From the NCBI RefSeq assembly GCF_000740895.1, contig NC_025260.1, positions 1,406,001-1,470,000 of the forward strand: a stretch of 64,000 bases of DNA, read 5' to 3'. This document shows, piece after piece, positions 1 through 12,951 of the stretch; within the stretch, counting starts at the first letter, position 1, and every line of letters begins with the position of its first letter. The notes below the pieces were generated by a model, which saw nothing but the letters and a program-made list of their open reading frames with translations, ran no database searches and had not been told where the DNA came from. This stretch comes from Theileria orientalis strain Shintoku (lineage: Eukaryota; Apicomplexa; Aconoidasida; Piroplasmida; Theileriidae). A program made the position numbers and the translations under genes.

Positions 1-343
1 GGTAGTATATCGTGAGTTTCGGCTCTCCGTTTTCGTCCTTCCTTACGAGTAGTTTTTTTGCATAGTTATCAGGCGTAGCTTCCCATATAAATTGACCATC
101 GTTTAAGACCTTCTTAATTACATAATCAGATTTGGCCTCAAACTGCTCAACATCATTCTTTTCGTCCCTTGTATATATTACTGTGTTACTATTTTGTTTA
201 TAACTAACATCTACTGTAAGTAAATTTATTGGAGGTGGATTTACTCGTCTTTGAGGGATTGGAGGTGCAGATTCTACAAGATTCCATCCACTGTATAACA
301 GTAAATATACATACAAGCATTTTAAAATTAAATTTACACTCAT
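1..343 (-). CDS. Secreted FAINT-domain (DUF529) protein, 5' part only
   Basis: The reading frame opens at an ATG whose complement is at 341-343 and stays open to the window edge, so only the first 114 or so residues are visible. Residues 1-20 form a hydrophobic signal peptide (MSVNLILKCLYVYLLLYSGW), followed by a Pro-rich linker and then a segment with the FAINT pattern: alternating Val/Thr strands, a Phe-x-Ala-Lys start, a Val-x-x-Val-Leu core and a central 'FIWEA' like the IWE core of the family. FAINT proteins are a large, fast-evolving group exported by Theileria into the host cell or its surface; individual functions are mostly unknown. A second such protein lies at 35.7 kb. Family call is from pattern recognition; the C-terminal end, and so the full domain count, is outside the window. 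Confidence 0.7.
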   Translation of the reverse strand, partial: MSVNLILKCLYVYLLLYSGWNLVESAPPIPQRRVNPPPINLLTVDVSYKQNSNTVIYTRDEKNDVEQFEAKSDYVIKKVLNDGQFIWEATPDNYAKKLLVRKDENGEPKLTIYY

Positions 344-1394
344 TAATACAAATCTGCTCTATTAAAGCAAGACATGTAACAAGTGATTTATAACACTTAC
401 AAAATTGGGTTTCGGTGACCCATTAATTTACGATAAATATACATAAATTATGTATACAATATTTTACATAAAATGCAAGTCTACTAGTGGATACTACTGA
501 CTGAGCACTAGACACAAGCGGCTAAATAGGTGGGGGCACAGATTCCAAAATTATTTGCATTATCATTTATCACATTTAAATAACTTTTTTTTGTCATATA
601 AATTCCCAACTTCATATGTACATCCTCAAATCTCTTCAATACGACTTTAACATCATTTATTTTTCATCAATTCAACATTTTAATTGACACATTTTCTCAG
701 TGACACAATGTTATTCATTTGTGCCGATTACACACATTAATACTTATTTTCTTATCCTAATTCTCATTTTATTATTGAGTTCGATCACTAATTTGATTTA
801 TTAAATTCTTATTGGTTCATAGACCTACAATACTCATACCCAATTCTTTTTAGGCTGTGTAAACAACCTTCATTTTTAACCAAACACAAAATTTTTCGTC
901 GATTCCATTTATAAATCTAATTAACATATATTTTTTAATTCAAATATAAAATGTTTCTTTCTAACTTGTTCTTTGTACCTTTAAATTCTTCTATTCCTTG
1001 GTTGATTAACTTCTTCTATGTTAATATCAAATATTATGATTGAAATTTGCCTCTTTTCTTTTTAAAAGACAAGGATATAAATTATAATCAAATTTACTTC
1101 AATATCAATTCAAAATTCTAATGTGTATACTTTTTAATTGATGTTTGAATACACCTTATAATAAGACTAGATTTTTTAAGGTATTTTCCAGTCACACTTT
1201 CCTATTATGCTTCATATAAGCTGTTTTATAATAGAATCAATATATATTTATTTTTTAACTCAATTCCAGTACCTTTCAGAAGAGTTCTGACTCAGTTCAT
1301 ACATTCTAGTTTTCAGCCACGTTATTTAAGCATAACGATAAATGCACATACACACCTATGAATGCTACATACCCATATATACAGTGTAAGAAAA
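344..1394. other. AT-rich intergenic region without visible gene
   Basis: This stretch separates the upstream end of the FAINT gene from the small minus-strand gene at 1395. It is strongly AT-rich with stop codons in all frames and no clear splice-linked coding segments. It probably holds the promoter of the FAINT gene, but no specific element can be named. Confidence 0.5.
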
Positions 1395-1715
1395 TTAGTT
1401 TCTTTTGCGATCCCGTATTTTAATATATTTTCTGTTGTTAGGGGCACTTAGTCGTACCCTTTTTATGTACCCCTGTTTGAATGATTTCATCAGGTCCTTT
1501 TTATACTTAAAGTACTTGATATAGTCACTATTTACCTCCTCACTTAAGCTGATGAGACTTAAATTTTTATTCTGAGTAGATATATCATGGTTTTTATACC
1601 GATTCGTAAGATTAAAGATGAACCTGACTGGGTAGCTGATGTGTAGTTTATTGATAGAATATAAAGTAGATATTGGTCCTTTTACTAAAAAATTATTAAA
1701 TATACAAAACGGCAT
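1395..1715 (-). CDS. Small basic protein of unknown function
   Basis: A single open frame of 106 residues runs from the ATG at 1713-1715 to the TAA at 1395-1397. The N-terminal half is hydrophobic to neutral with few acidic residues, as in an organelle-targeting leader. The C-terminal third is very basic, ending in the motif KYIKIRDRKRN. Length and basic tail would suit a small organellar ribosomal protein (bS21-like proteins have this shape), but no diagnostic residue settles it. It is kept as a gene because its length and composition exceed the nearby chance frames. No introns are needed. Function is unknown. Confidence 0.4.
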   Translation of the reverse strand: MPFCIFNNFLVKGPISTLYSINKLHISYPVRFIFNLTNRYKNHDISTQNKNLSLISLSEEVNSDYIKYFKYKKDLMKSFKQGYIKRVRLSAPNNRKYIKIRDRKRN

Positions 1716-2115
1716 TATAATTTAAATATTGTGTAAGTGTTAAAGGAGAGAAAAGTTAAGTTAGAAACTGAGCTCAGGGTGTAGAATAACCATTAATAAA
1801 GTCAGCCACTAATTATGATTCAGTGACCGTGATTTTCATCTGTTAATTTAAATTTGAGATGCGTATTTTATAGTCTGGATTCTAAGGGAGCTTAAACTCA
1901 ATTACGAATTTTAATTCCCATATTGGGTTGCAACTTTCGCTATTTTAAATTTAATATGTATATCTATGCGCCGCTTTAATTTTTCATGTTTCTTTATTTT
2001 GTAGTTAAACTCATAGACTTGGATTAATAATTATACTAATGTTAATGACACTGAATATTTTAAATATATGTAAATCGTAGAAGGTCGCCAAAGCATTTGA
2101 AATCGTATATGTAAA
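1716..2115. other. Divergent intergenic region
   Basis: About 400 bp between two divergently read genes (minus-strand small protein and plus-strand zinc-finger gene). It is AT-rich and should hold both promoters; no defined site was recognised. Confidence 0.4.
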
Positions 2116-3735
2116 ATGGGTAGAAAGAGTCGTAAAAGCTTGTTGATTAAGCCGTTTTGTTATTTCTGCGGAAGAGAGTTCGACAATGAAAAGGTACTGG
2201 TTCAACATCAAAAGGCCAAACATTTTAAATGTACCGAGTGTAATCGTAAACTAGAGACTGCAAATGGACTGTCAGTTCATATGCAACAGGTTAGACTTCC
2301 CGTAGATTTCAAAATTTTACACTATTGTAGCTATTTAATTGCTATATACAATGCTACCGCTGTTATTATCACTGCCATTACCACTATTACCATGACTGCT
2401 ACTACTGCTATTGATGCTACTCCCTCTGTTAACACCAATAATGTTTGTGGTGAATCATAAAATTTACAGGTGCATAAAATGGCGCTCAGGCGAGTGCCCA
2501 ACTCCCTCGAGGGCCGAGACAACATCAGTTCCTCGATCCAGGGCATGAACGGCGTGCCCTCTGAGGTGATAGAGGAGCATCGCGCACAGCATATGCAGAA
2601 GCTGGCGACCCTGAAGAGCCAGAAGCAGCAGAGGATAAGCTGGACTCAGATCAACGCGCCAGGCTTCAATAACCAGCTCGTGACTATGCAAAATAACACG
2701 GGCTTGCAAACGAGTGTGCCCCCGAACATGGCCTCTGGCATGGATGGAGTGGGCGCCATGGCCGGGACTAGTCCCGACGGCAACATGGCCAATAACTTCG
2801 GCAGCGTCCTCAATGGCGTCGGTGTTACTGCTGGCGCCTGTGTTGGCCTTGGTGTTGGCCCAAATGTAGGCGCAGGTGCTGTTGCAGGTGCCATGCCCGG
2901 CGGCTTCATGGCCAATCCACTGGCGGCTAACATGACTAACGGCATGGGCGTGTCCCCTGGAGCTTCCAACTTCCCTGGCGCACTCTCTGGTGGCATGGCC
3001 ACTGGCATGACTCCTGCTGCCCCTGACGCCGACGGCAGGAACAAGCTACTCATTCTTGACGCCAATGGAATGCCGGTTTCTCAGCCTACGCAGGCCTCGC
3101 AGCCGGCGGCCCATCAGCCTTCGAAGCAGTCGTTGCAGCAGTCTAGCAAGATCCTTTACAAGGGCAACTTCTCCGGGCCAGCCACTTCCCCAACGACCCA
3201 TTCTAATTTGAACAGGGACACCCCCTACTCAGGTTCTGCTAGGTCCGGCGGATTCGATAGGCCCAGTTCCGGCTTCGACAGACCCTCGTCGGGTCACGAT
3301 AAATCCTCATCTGGTTTCGATAGACCAAAATCTGGGTTCAACAGCCACGGATCTGGCTTCGATAAGCGCCCTTCCGGGTTTTCGACCGGTCCCGGCCCCC
3401 TTTCCGGGGGCGACTCTGGATTTTCTGGAGCTTCTGCCAACCATGCCGATTCAAAGGCCCCTGAGGCCGAGGATGACTCCCACACCACCTTCTATAAGGC
3501 CACTGGGCCTCAGCCCCTTTACGTGCCGACGCCGGCACTTGAGAACACAAAGTTATCGTACACCTCCGACACGGTGAGTTGTATTCCACTCATTGACTTC
3601 TGCCCTATTAATTATACAATAATTAATAGGGCAGACGTCAATTCAGCGTATATAATTTACGCTCATCCTTTTCAGGTTTCCATTGAGGAGCTGAGGGCAA
3701 AGATTAAGTACAACTGGCACGAGACACAGACTTGA
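2116..3735 (+). CDS. BuGZ/ZNF207-like C2H2 zinc finger protein
   Basis: Three exons, 2116-2289, 2470-3573 and 3676-3735, join in phase to about 445 residues. Residues 1-58 hold two C2H2 fingers in the order and spacing of ZNF207/BuGZ: MGRKSRKS start, CYFCGREFDNEKVLVQHQKA, then CTECNRKLETANGLSVH; the frame continues with VHK and 'VPNSLEGRDNI', the conserved BuGZ linker. The family binds microtubules and Bub3 and helps spindle assembly; some members affect splicing. The rest is low complexity: Gly/Ala/Met-rich, then repeated GFDRPSSG-like units at about 3250-3400. Intron 2 (102 nt) is a multiple of three without stop codons, so retention would only insert 34 residues. Family call is firm; the Bub3-binding motif was not located. 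Confidence 0.85.
3600..3634 (+). repeat. Perfect hairpin inside intron 2 of the BuGZ-like gene
   Basis: Two 15-nt arms (3600-3614, CTGCCCTATTAATTA, and 3620-3634) are exact reverse complements around a 5-nt loop. The element sits mid-intron and could bring the splice sites closer together. Confidence 0.85.
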
Positions 3736-3803
3736 TTAGTAATATGCTACCACCACTTACGCACTGGGCACGTACACGCAAAGAAGATTACATTAGTGCT
3801 AGA

Positions 3804-5605
<1,802 letters not shown>

Positions 5606-6856
5606 ATGAGCTTGACTATTGTTGGACTGGGATTGGGCGATGTGGACGATATATCACTAAAAGGCTACAAGGCGATAAAGGAGGCCGATTTAGTGTATTT
5701 GGAGATTTACACATCCCTGCTGATAGATTCCGATAAGAAAAAATTGGTATTTCCCCAATTTATCACTTTATTGGTAGGAGGAGTTTTATGGTAGAGATAT
5801 AATTGAGGCCGATAGAATCTGCGTTGAGGAACAAAATGACCAATTTTTAACAGAATCTAAGACCAAAAATGTAGTAATTTTAATCGGCGGCGACCCGTTC
5901 AGGTAACTCTACTTTTAATCGTGTTTATGGTTACATTTAATTTACACACTTCTCCAGTTACCAGCTCAATTTTAACACACTAACCTTTTTTTATTAAATT
6001 TACCCACTGACAAACTAATTAAATGATTAGTGCCACTACACACACTGAGTTGTATTATAAAGCACTCGAGTTGGGATTAAACGTCAATGTAGTTCACAAT
6101 GCTAGTATAATAAACGCAGTTGCAATCACCGGGTTACAGGTAAAATGGATTTTAGTTGCTTAAAATGTTTATTATTTGCCCGCACATAGAATAATACAGA
6201 CACAGGTAGACATACAAACTCACATCCATTCATATTAACACACACACTTAAATACACTATTACTGTTGCTTCCGTAATCATTTATTTACCGCTTTAATTT
6301 TGAAATATCTCTAATTTATTCAGTTGTATAGATTTGGAGAAACTGTTTCAATTCCATTTTTTCAAGATAAGTGGAGACCCACAAGCTTCCTCGATAAGAT
6401 AGTAAGTAACTACAAATCGAACCTGCACACACTGTGTCTTCTTGACATAAAGGTCAAGGAACGCACCGATGAGAACATTTTGGCAAACAGAATGATATTT
6501 GAGCCCCCAAGGTACGATTGTGTTAACACGATACCTGCATTAAAAGAATTTACAAGCTGCTATAATTAATTAACAGATTCATGAGTATTAATGTTGCAAT
6601 TGACCAACTGTTGGAGATAGGTGCTGGAACACTGGGTGAGTAAACTGTCCTTACACTGAGCTTTGCAGACGTTGCAAGTTTAAAGGCCTTTGGTGTTGCT
6701 AGACTAGGATCCCAGAACCAGGTGATTAAGTCCGGTATACTGAGGGACTTAAAAAACTACGATTTCGGCCAACACCTGCACTCCCTGGTCATCTGCGCTC
6801 CCAACTTACACGAACTGGAGCAGTCGTTCTACGAGCTATCATGTATCAGTCACTAA
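5606..6856 (+). CDS. DPH5: Diphthine synthase (EF-2 diphthamide methyltransferase)
   Basis: Six exons, 5606-5746, 5778-5902, 6031-6139, 6324-6511, 6577-6635 and 6669-6856, join exactly to 269 residues, close to the usual 270-285. Motifs of the SAM-dependent tetrapyrrole-methylase fold follow in order: VGLGLGD at the start, YLEIYTSLL, the GGDPFSATTH loop (made across an intron), 'NVNVVHNASIINA' and 'GETVSIPFF', then the LLDIKVKERT segment and the C-terminal 'VARLGSQNQVIKSG'. The enzyme methylates the modified histidine of elongation factor 2 during diphthamide synthesis. Introns 1 and 5 are only 31 and 33 nt. The gene faces the TRM11 gene tail to tail. Confidence 0.93.
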
Positions 6857-7386
6857 TGTACATTACCACACCAACCACTGTTGGTAAATATATCTTACAA
6901 ATGATACTGCATTTGGTTGCGTGACCTGTGTGAAGAGTGTAACTTGTGTAAACTTCTTGAACCGGTGAATACTAGCACTTTTCAAGTGTTACGATGAACC
7001 GCGATACTCCTAAAAGTCATATATCGTTAGCTCTATTACCTCCTGATAACATCTGCTGTCCAATGTGTATTAGTTTGAACCTGTCAGAGTCAACAGTCTT
7101 CAGACTCTGGCTCACACTACACATATATTAAGAAATTGCTAAATTAGCCAGCTAACTCTAAATCAACTAGTAATAATAACAATCAACTAATAAAAATAAC
7201 AACCAAATAATAATAACAATCAACTAATAAAAATAACAACCAAATAATAATAACAATCAACTAATAAAAATAACAACCAAATAATAATAACAATCAACTA
7301 GTAATTATACCATTCAACTAACTCAAAATCAATTAGTAATAATAACAATCAACTAGTAATAACAATCAACTAGTAATAACAATCAA
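6857..7386. repeat. Convergent intergenic region with 37-bp tandem repeats
   Basis: This gap lies between the 3' ends of DPH5 and TRM11. From about 7140 to 7386 it is built of CAATCAACTA-TAATAATAA units. Between about 7178 and 7290 a 37-bp unit (CAATCAACTAATAAAAATAA followed by CAACCAAATAATAATAA) repeats about three times almost unchanged. No gene is seen. Confidence 0.75.
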
Positions 7387-9352
7387 CTAGTAATTGCAAG
7401 CAGCTAAGATATAACTATTATGCGTAGCTACGATATACTTTGAAGTGTTTGCTGGCAGTAAAAAGACTAGTCTACCACCCTTGACGAGTAATCTGTGGGA
7501 TACACCAAGTAGAATTTCAATTAACTCAAAACAGTTATTCAACTTTAAATCCTCATTTATGGTTTTCATGAGTTTGTTGTGGGCAAAACTGGCTCTGTTG
7601 CCTATGCACAGTATTAGCAATAACAGCTATAGACACTTGCTAGTAGCTAGTTATAGTACCATATGGAGGATCAGTAATAATACTATCAACCCAGCCATCG
7701 CTCACGCTTGAGTCCTTAAAGGGCTAAAAAGACATTCGTGTTAAACGGTGCAAACAGACTAGTATTGGTTAGTAGTAATGTTATTAGGTTTTAAAACGGT
7801 GGCAATTTAACTAGTGAATGCACGGGTTTCCTACGCTGTATTTAATGTCACATCTTATGATCTCCGGTACTTGTAAATCGTAGTGATTGAAATTGACAAA
7901 CACGTTTGTTGAACCATCTAAACAATGTTACTGTTATTGCGAATGAGGCCATTATTATTAACACTACTACACTATTTATGCTGTAAACAATAACAGTGTT
8001 CACACTTTTATGAACACCATGGCATATCTGGTAACACTAAGCATAGATTGTTGAATGTGACCGTGGTGTGTAGATAGCAAATAGCGTAAATCACTAGGAG
8101 ATAGCTAAATAGCCAGTTGACCGTACATTCTGTGTCAGTATTAGGATTTCTGTACGATATTCCCCAGCCTCGCAGTATTCGCATATCAATATCACTTCCA
8201 AAGCACCAGCCCCTGAAAGTCATGTTAACGGCCGCGTGTGCGGCATCCTACTATGAAGTTGTTACCCGAATATTGAAGAAGATATTAGCGCTCCTCCAGA
8301 ACCGACGAAAGGGTCGTAGACAACTGACCCTGGTCCTACCTTTGCCTAAACACTGTTATTAGCGGTGGCATCTGCGTCACTAAGTAGTAACTTAGGTCGT
8401 ACCAGGTTCGACATGATGAACGAGAGACTTGTGTCCAGTGACGTTGGACCCAGAATTGGCCTGGCCGACAGGTTAAAGTCGTTCCACCACAGGTTATTGA
8501 ACCTCTCGTACAACAGGTGGCCGAAGTATATCTTCTCAAGCTTCTTTTCGACAGTTTTCTTGTTAATCGTGTATTTCTGAAAACACAGTTAAATGCCATA
8601 TAAAGGTACTACTCCCCCAGTACTACTAATGCTACTGCTACCAGCTCCAGTAACACTGACAGAATAGCAACAAATACCAGTACTATTGATGCAAATGACT
8701 AAAACTCTACGCGATTTACCTCTATGATCACTATTCTCGTGTCTGGGTTATCCAGGTCTACCTCGCCAGCGTCGTCAAACACCGCCGACAGTTTACCCAG
8801 TATTTCGACCACATTGTTTCCAACCGACTTATTGTTATGTCTCGTAAATTTTACTGACCATTTTTTATTCTTGAGGTACTTTTCAATCTCACGCTTATTC
8901 TCTTCAAGCAGCTTACTGGCTAGGTGACCGTAGTCCGTGGCCTCATTCCATATCTACGAAACACATTACTCAGTGGGACTACTATCTACACTATGGGAGG
9001 ATAAATGTATTCACACATCTTTCCATAAATTACTCACATTTAACGCTGATTTAACTAGTATACACCGGTCGAAAATGCTTTTTACTATCTGCTCTGATTC
9101 CACCGTTCCGTATAAAAATATGTTTAGGTTACTAGTATCAGTTTTACTAAAATCCGTGGAATCTCCGTTAAAATAACTCGAATAATGCTCTCTTAGCTGT
9201 TCAGAATATAATGTACACCTTTTATCCTTGAAATACGATAAGTTAAAATCTTTTAAATCTACGCCGTATAGTTGAGCAACTGATAACAATTCGCACTCGA
9301 TTAATTCATAGTAGTCGATATCCAGTCGCATCCAAAATAAATAGCGCGGCAT
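7387..9352 (-). CDS. TRM11: tRNA guanosine-2-N-methyltransferase catalytic subunit, TRM11-like
   Basis: Eight exons (9352-9038, 8953-8720, 8576-8403, 8345-8266, 8212-8127, 7917-7835, 7723-7660, 7601-7387) join to 416 residues. The N-terminus (PRYLFWMRLDIDYYELIECE, later ILVKSALNIW) matches the THUMP-related start of TRMT11. The class I SAM motif reads VVYDPFVGSGGAL, followed by CFGSDIDMR, and the catalytic motif TDPPYG is split by the last intron. A late 'KGGRLVFLLPA' matches the end of the fold. TRM11 with TRM112 makes m2G10 in tRNAs. The start is the first ATG in frame (9352); an upstream GTG at 9361 is not needed. Base pairing of all splice phases supports the model. Confidence 0.88.
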
Positions 9353-9441
9353 TTGGCACACATTGCAAATAATGACTACTAATCATCGTGTGCTGTGCCG
9401 TACAGAGAACACTATATATTTGATAAATATGTATTATAGAA

Positions 9442-9862
9442 ATGGCCAAAAAGGCTAAAAGCAAGTCAAAAGGCCGTACAGATAAGGGGAAAAAGCTTGA
9501 AAGTGCGGAAAACACCAAGAAAAGTAAGTTTTTAATCAACGATATTTTCAAAACCCTGAAAACGACTTCACATACAAACACCAGTAAAGCATCAACTAAA
9601 CCAAGCACTAAAAGTATCGTTAAGGAGAAATCAAAGGGTAAAAGGGGGAAAACTGAGGAATACTGTACGGTTAATGGCGACTCAGCCCGGAGGAGGACCA
9701 CTGTCGACAATCTACCCATTTATACCATGGAAGAGCTAAACATCGGTACAATATCTATAAACACACATGCCTAACTAATTTACAACTTATCTAATTAAAT
9801 ATTTTACAGGCAAAGGCGGAGGCACTGAATTATGTCCATTCGACTGCAACTGTTGCTTTTAA
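9442..9862 (+). CDS. DUF1764-family small basic protein
   Basis: Two exons, 9442-9745 and 9810-9862, give 118 residues. The first 60 residues are Lys/Ser/Thr-rich and low complexity (MAKKAKSKSKGR). The end holds the family signature: 'RRRTTVDNLPIYTMEELNIG', then KGGGTELCPFDCNCCF at the very C-terminus, where the exon junction splits the glycine codon before KGGG. DUF1764 proteins occur across eukaryotes as short proteins with this Cys-rich tail; their role is not established, though the basic body suggests nucleolar or RNA contact. The gene is divergent from TRM11 with only 89 bp between the two start codons, so they probably share a promoter region. Confidence 0.85.
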
Positions 9863-10001
9863 AGCACCAATCAACACCTCTACCTTTTAATACAAATCAA
9901 TTTAATACATTCAATTCTTTACATCTATGTTAGTAAGTTTTTACCAGTGCCTCTATCAGTGTGTTGTGTGGTCACAACCCAGGTGTTCATTATATGTTTA
10001 A

Positions 10002-10476
10002 ATGTTATTTGCTCGCTATTTTACAACATTAAATGAGAACAATTGGAGATTATTAGTAAAAGTAAGTTGGAGTTAAGTTGAGCATCATATTAATGTTAAT
10101 TGCTAGGGATTGCCCTTTGACGTCAAGGAATCCGATATCAAGTCGTTGTTTAGTGGCTTTAATTTGCCATTAGTGGAGTTTATAACAAGTATAAGTTATA
10201 TAGATGATAAACAAGCACCTAATCTGTTTTATAGAGAGGGGCAAGCCCATTGGATGTGCCTATGTGTATTTAAGCAAAGAAACTGAAGCCAGAGAGGCTA
10301 AGAATAAAGTAGATGGAAAGTGCATAAAGAACAAGTATTTAAAACACAGTCACGCATGTAATATTTTCAGGAAGGTTCAAGTAACACTGGATTTTCTCAA
10401 AATTGATTCAAGGATTCAACCAGTGTATAAACCAATTTCAGTCGATAGGTTCAGACAGCCTTCAAGGTTTCAATAA
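10002..10476 (+). CDS. Single RRM RNA-binding protein
   Basis: Four exons, 10002-10061, 10107-10188, 10235-10334 and 10371-10476, give 115 residues. One RNA recognition motif covers about residues 16-95: RNP2-like 'LLVKGLPF' straddles intron 1, the 'VKESDIKSLF' helix follows, then RNP1-like 'RGKPIGCAYVYL' and the closing 'GKCIKNKKVQVTL'. The RNP1 position usually holding aromatic residues has CAYVYL, so RNA contact is plausible. Intron 3 is 36 nt, in frame and free of stops, so retention would add 12 residues inside the last beta strand. The N-terminus (MLFARYFTTLNENN) could be a mitochondrial leader. The specific role is unknown. Confidence 0.78.
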
Positions 10477-10513
10477 ACAGCAGTTCAGCCAGTAGACGCT
10501 GTAATTGTACACA

Positions 10514-11299
10514 ATGCTTGGGAAGGCACACATGTTAATCTTGAGGAGACTGTTTACGTCAGTCTCCACCAGTTCCCTGAGACAGGGCACGATATTTATA
10601 CACCAAGGTAAGACGAGGCTTTAACCCAGTCCGCGAACGTATATAATCAGTACACAGGCAAATACTGCGAAGTTGTAAGCTTCCGCCAGGTCAAACAGGG
10701 CAGAGGCTCAAGTTCCATCCAGGTTAGCCACCTATTTTCAGTAAATAAGCTACACATATTGAGAAAATCATAAATACAAGCTCAGGTTGAGTATCTTGAT
10801 TTATCGAACAGGAAAATGTTCACTCAAAACTACGCAGTAGGATCCAAAGTTGAAAGTAAGTGTGGATCACCTGTTAACTCGTCACACACGCGTTTAGAGG
10901 TGGATTTGGACAAGAAAAGTGGACTTGTACAATATGTCGACGAGGAATCCAAGAATTTGGTGGTGTCAGACCACAATTTTGAGGATAAGGTGGTCGATTT
11001 GGCACTCGTAGGGCCGGGTTACGAACATTTAACAGGTAAGTGCATATTACAAAGATATAAAAATCAAACTGACCCCAAAAAAGGATATTTTAATACAAAA
11101 AACAAATCGAGGCTAGTTCTAATGCTTTTCAGCTGGCGATGAAATCCAACTCTTTTACCACGAGGAAAACGTGGTCAAAGTGGGATTGCCGAACCATATC
11201 TTATCGAAACTGAAGTACCAAGTACAGATACCCGTAAATATTTACAATAACCGCCAAATAGAGTCCGCAGAAAATAACGGCTGTTTTAGGAACAAATAA
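10514..11299 (+). CDS. Organellar translation elongation factor P-like protein
   Basis: Five exons, 10514-10607, 10658-10722, 10786-10855, 10898-11035 and 11133-11299, give 177 residues. After a basic leader (KAHMLILRRLFTSVSTSSLR) the KOW-like domain I reads GTIFIHQGKYCEVVSF then KQGRGSSSIQVEYLDL, and the middle OB domain has 'LVQYVDEESKNLVVSD'. This is the EF-P fold, which relieves ribosome stalling at proline runs. The tip of the loop has Arg (QGRG) where many EF-Ps carry modified Lys, as in the arginine class. The leader points to mitochondrion or apicoplast. The C-terminal OB domain (VVKVGLPNHILSKLK) is shortened and divergent. Confidence 0.8.
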
Positions 11300-11420
11300 G
11301 TGCTCTCCTGATTATTTCACCCTGTAGTGTGTAGTGTCGATGCCATTTCAAATATTTTAAAATGTAGATTAGCCTTGTAATTTTATACAATCGCAACATA
11401 ATATATATGTTTTTCAATAA

Positions 11421-12951
11421 ATGATTAAGAATTTTTTCAACAGTTTAGTTGGCGCTTCCGAGTCGGCCGAAACTAAACAAGTATCCACAGCGTCGGACTC
11501 TAAAAATCCAATATATCAGTTTAAATTGGTGATTCTCGGGGACACGTTTGTAGGAAAGAGCTGCCTAGTGGGTAGATTTGTCAAAAACAGTTTTATGGAG
11601 TTCCAGGAATCAACGATTGGAGGTACGTATGCCCAGCCGAAAATCGAGTGTTCAAGCCATAACACACGCCTTAAATCAGCGCCAAACCATCTACGCACTC
11701 ATTAACGAATAATTTAGCCGCTTTCATGACACAAACTGTGAGATTAGACGATTGTACAGTAAAGTTTGAAATATGGGATACTGCAGGGTATTTTCAACTT
11801 ACTCAGCCACTAGGAACACACTTACACACTCGTTTAACGCCAGTAGACAGACTCTATGCATCTAAATAAACTAGTGATACAGTTTAACGACCCAATAACT
11901 ATCTAAGTTGACTTATTAAATCAGTGATATGAAAACGAATTAGCTTAATGTCTGTTTAGGCAGGAAAGATACAGAACTCTTGCTCCCATGTACTACAGGT
12001 AACTTCGTAGTCCAGTAACTGTTCTAAATTACCGTTTTCACACTCATGACTATCATGTACAGGGGATCTGCAGCCGCCATTATAGTATATGATATAACAT
12101 TAAAGGAGTCCTTTAATCAAGCGAAGAGTTGGATCAAGGAGCTGAAGTCCTACGTGGAGCCGAACATCATCCTAGGTACTTTCCGCTAGTTACAACCAGT
12201 TAACACCCACATTGATGCCACTAGTTAATCTTTGCGCAGTAGTCACTATGATACTGATAGTGTTCCACATAGTTTATCTGAATAATGCTTAATATTTAAC
12301 GATAGCTACTGTGAACGATAGCTACTGTGAACGATAGCTACTGTGACAATAGAGGATATGCTACCATTAGTTACCCTGTTCAAAATAGCCAATTCCTTTA
12401 TAGCACTCGCCGGCAATAAGGCTGACTTGGAGGATCAGAGGAAAGTGGACATAGACGTACGACTCTACTTATGCACCCCTTACACTCCCATATATTCACT
12501 GCTTTGGTGGTGAAAACACAAATACACACATTTGTACTTACATCGTGCCTAGCTACTGACCATACGCAACTTCACTTTACTATCGTGGCAGCATACTATT
12601 ACAACTTAAAGTGCTTATTTTTATTTCCAGATGGTTCAAGACTTTGCTTCCGCCAACAACTGTCTGTTCATGGAGACTTCTGCCAAAAGTGGCCTGAACG
12701 TGCACAAGTTATTCACTGAAATAGGTACCTCGACCACGAGTAGATATACGCGGCCCTAGACGCCAAAACCAATCATGGATACCACACACCCTTGAATGCA
12801 TAGCTATATATCTTACTGTACACTTTTAAATCTACTAATTTTCCCTTTAGCCAAGTTAATTCCAAAGGGCAAGAGGTTACATGAGTTTCATGAGGGGTTT
12901 AAGATGGACAACCGGGGCAGTCAGAACAAACTTAAGTGTTGCAGCGCCTGA
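11421..12951 (+). CDS. RAB5: Small GTPase Rab5
   Basis: Seven exons (11421-11622, 11718-11787, 11960-11998, 12063-12175, 12404-12456, 12631-12724, 12851-12951) join to 223 residues. All GTPase motifs are present: [11 protein letters not shown] (P-loop), TIGAAF with the Rab5-type effector Thr/Ala-Ala-Phe, WDTAGQERY, GNKADL and ETSAKSG. '[16 protein letters not shown]' is Rab5-like. The protein ends CCSA, a double-cysteine geranylgeranylation site of CCxx form. Rab5 controls early endosome traffic; in Apicomplexa it also acts at secretory organelles. The P-loop starts around residue 40, giving a longer N-terminal tail than usual. Rab5 rather than Rab22 is by motif likeness. Confidence 0.88.
12299..12346 (+). 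repeat. Three copies of a 16-bp repeat in Rab5 intron
   Basis: The unit ACGATAGCTACTGTGA occurs three times head to tail without mismatch, in the intron after exon 4 of the Rab5 gene. Confidence 0.9.

Noticed and set aside
7140..7386. CRISPR-like array
   Set aside because: Repeats are contiguous AT-rich tandem units with no unique spacers, and the organism is a eukaryote.
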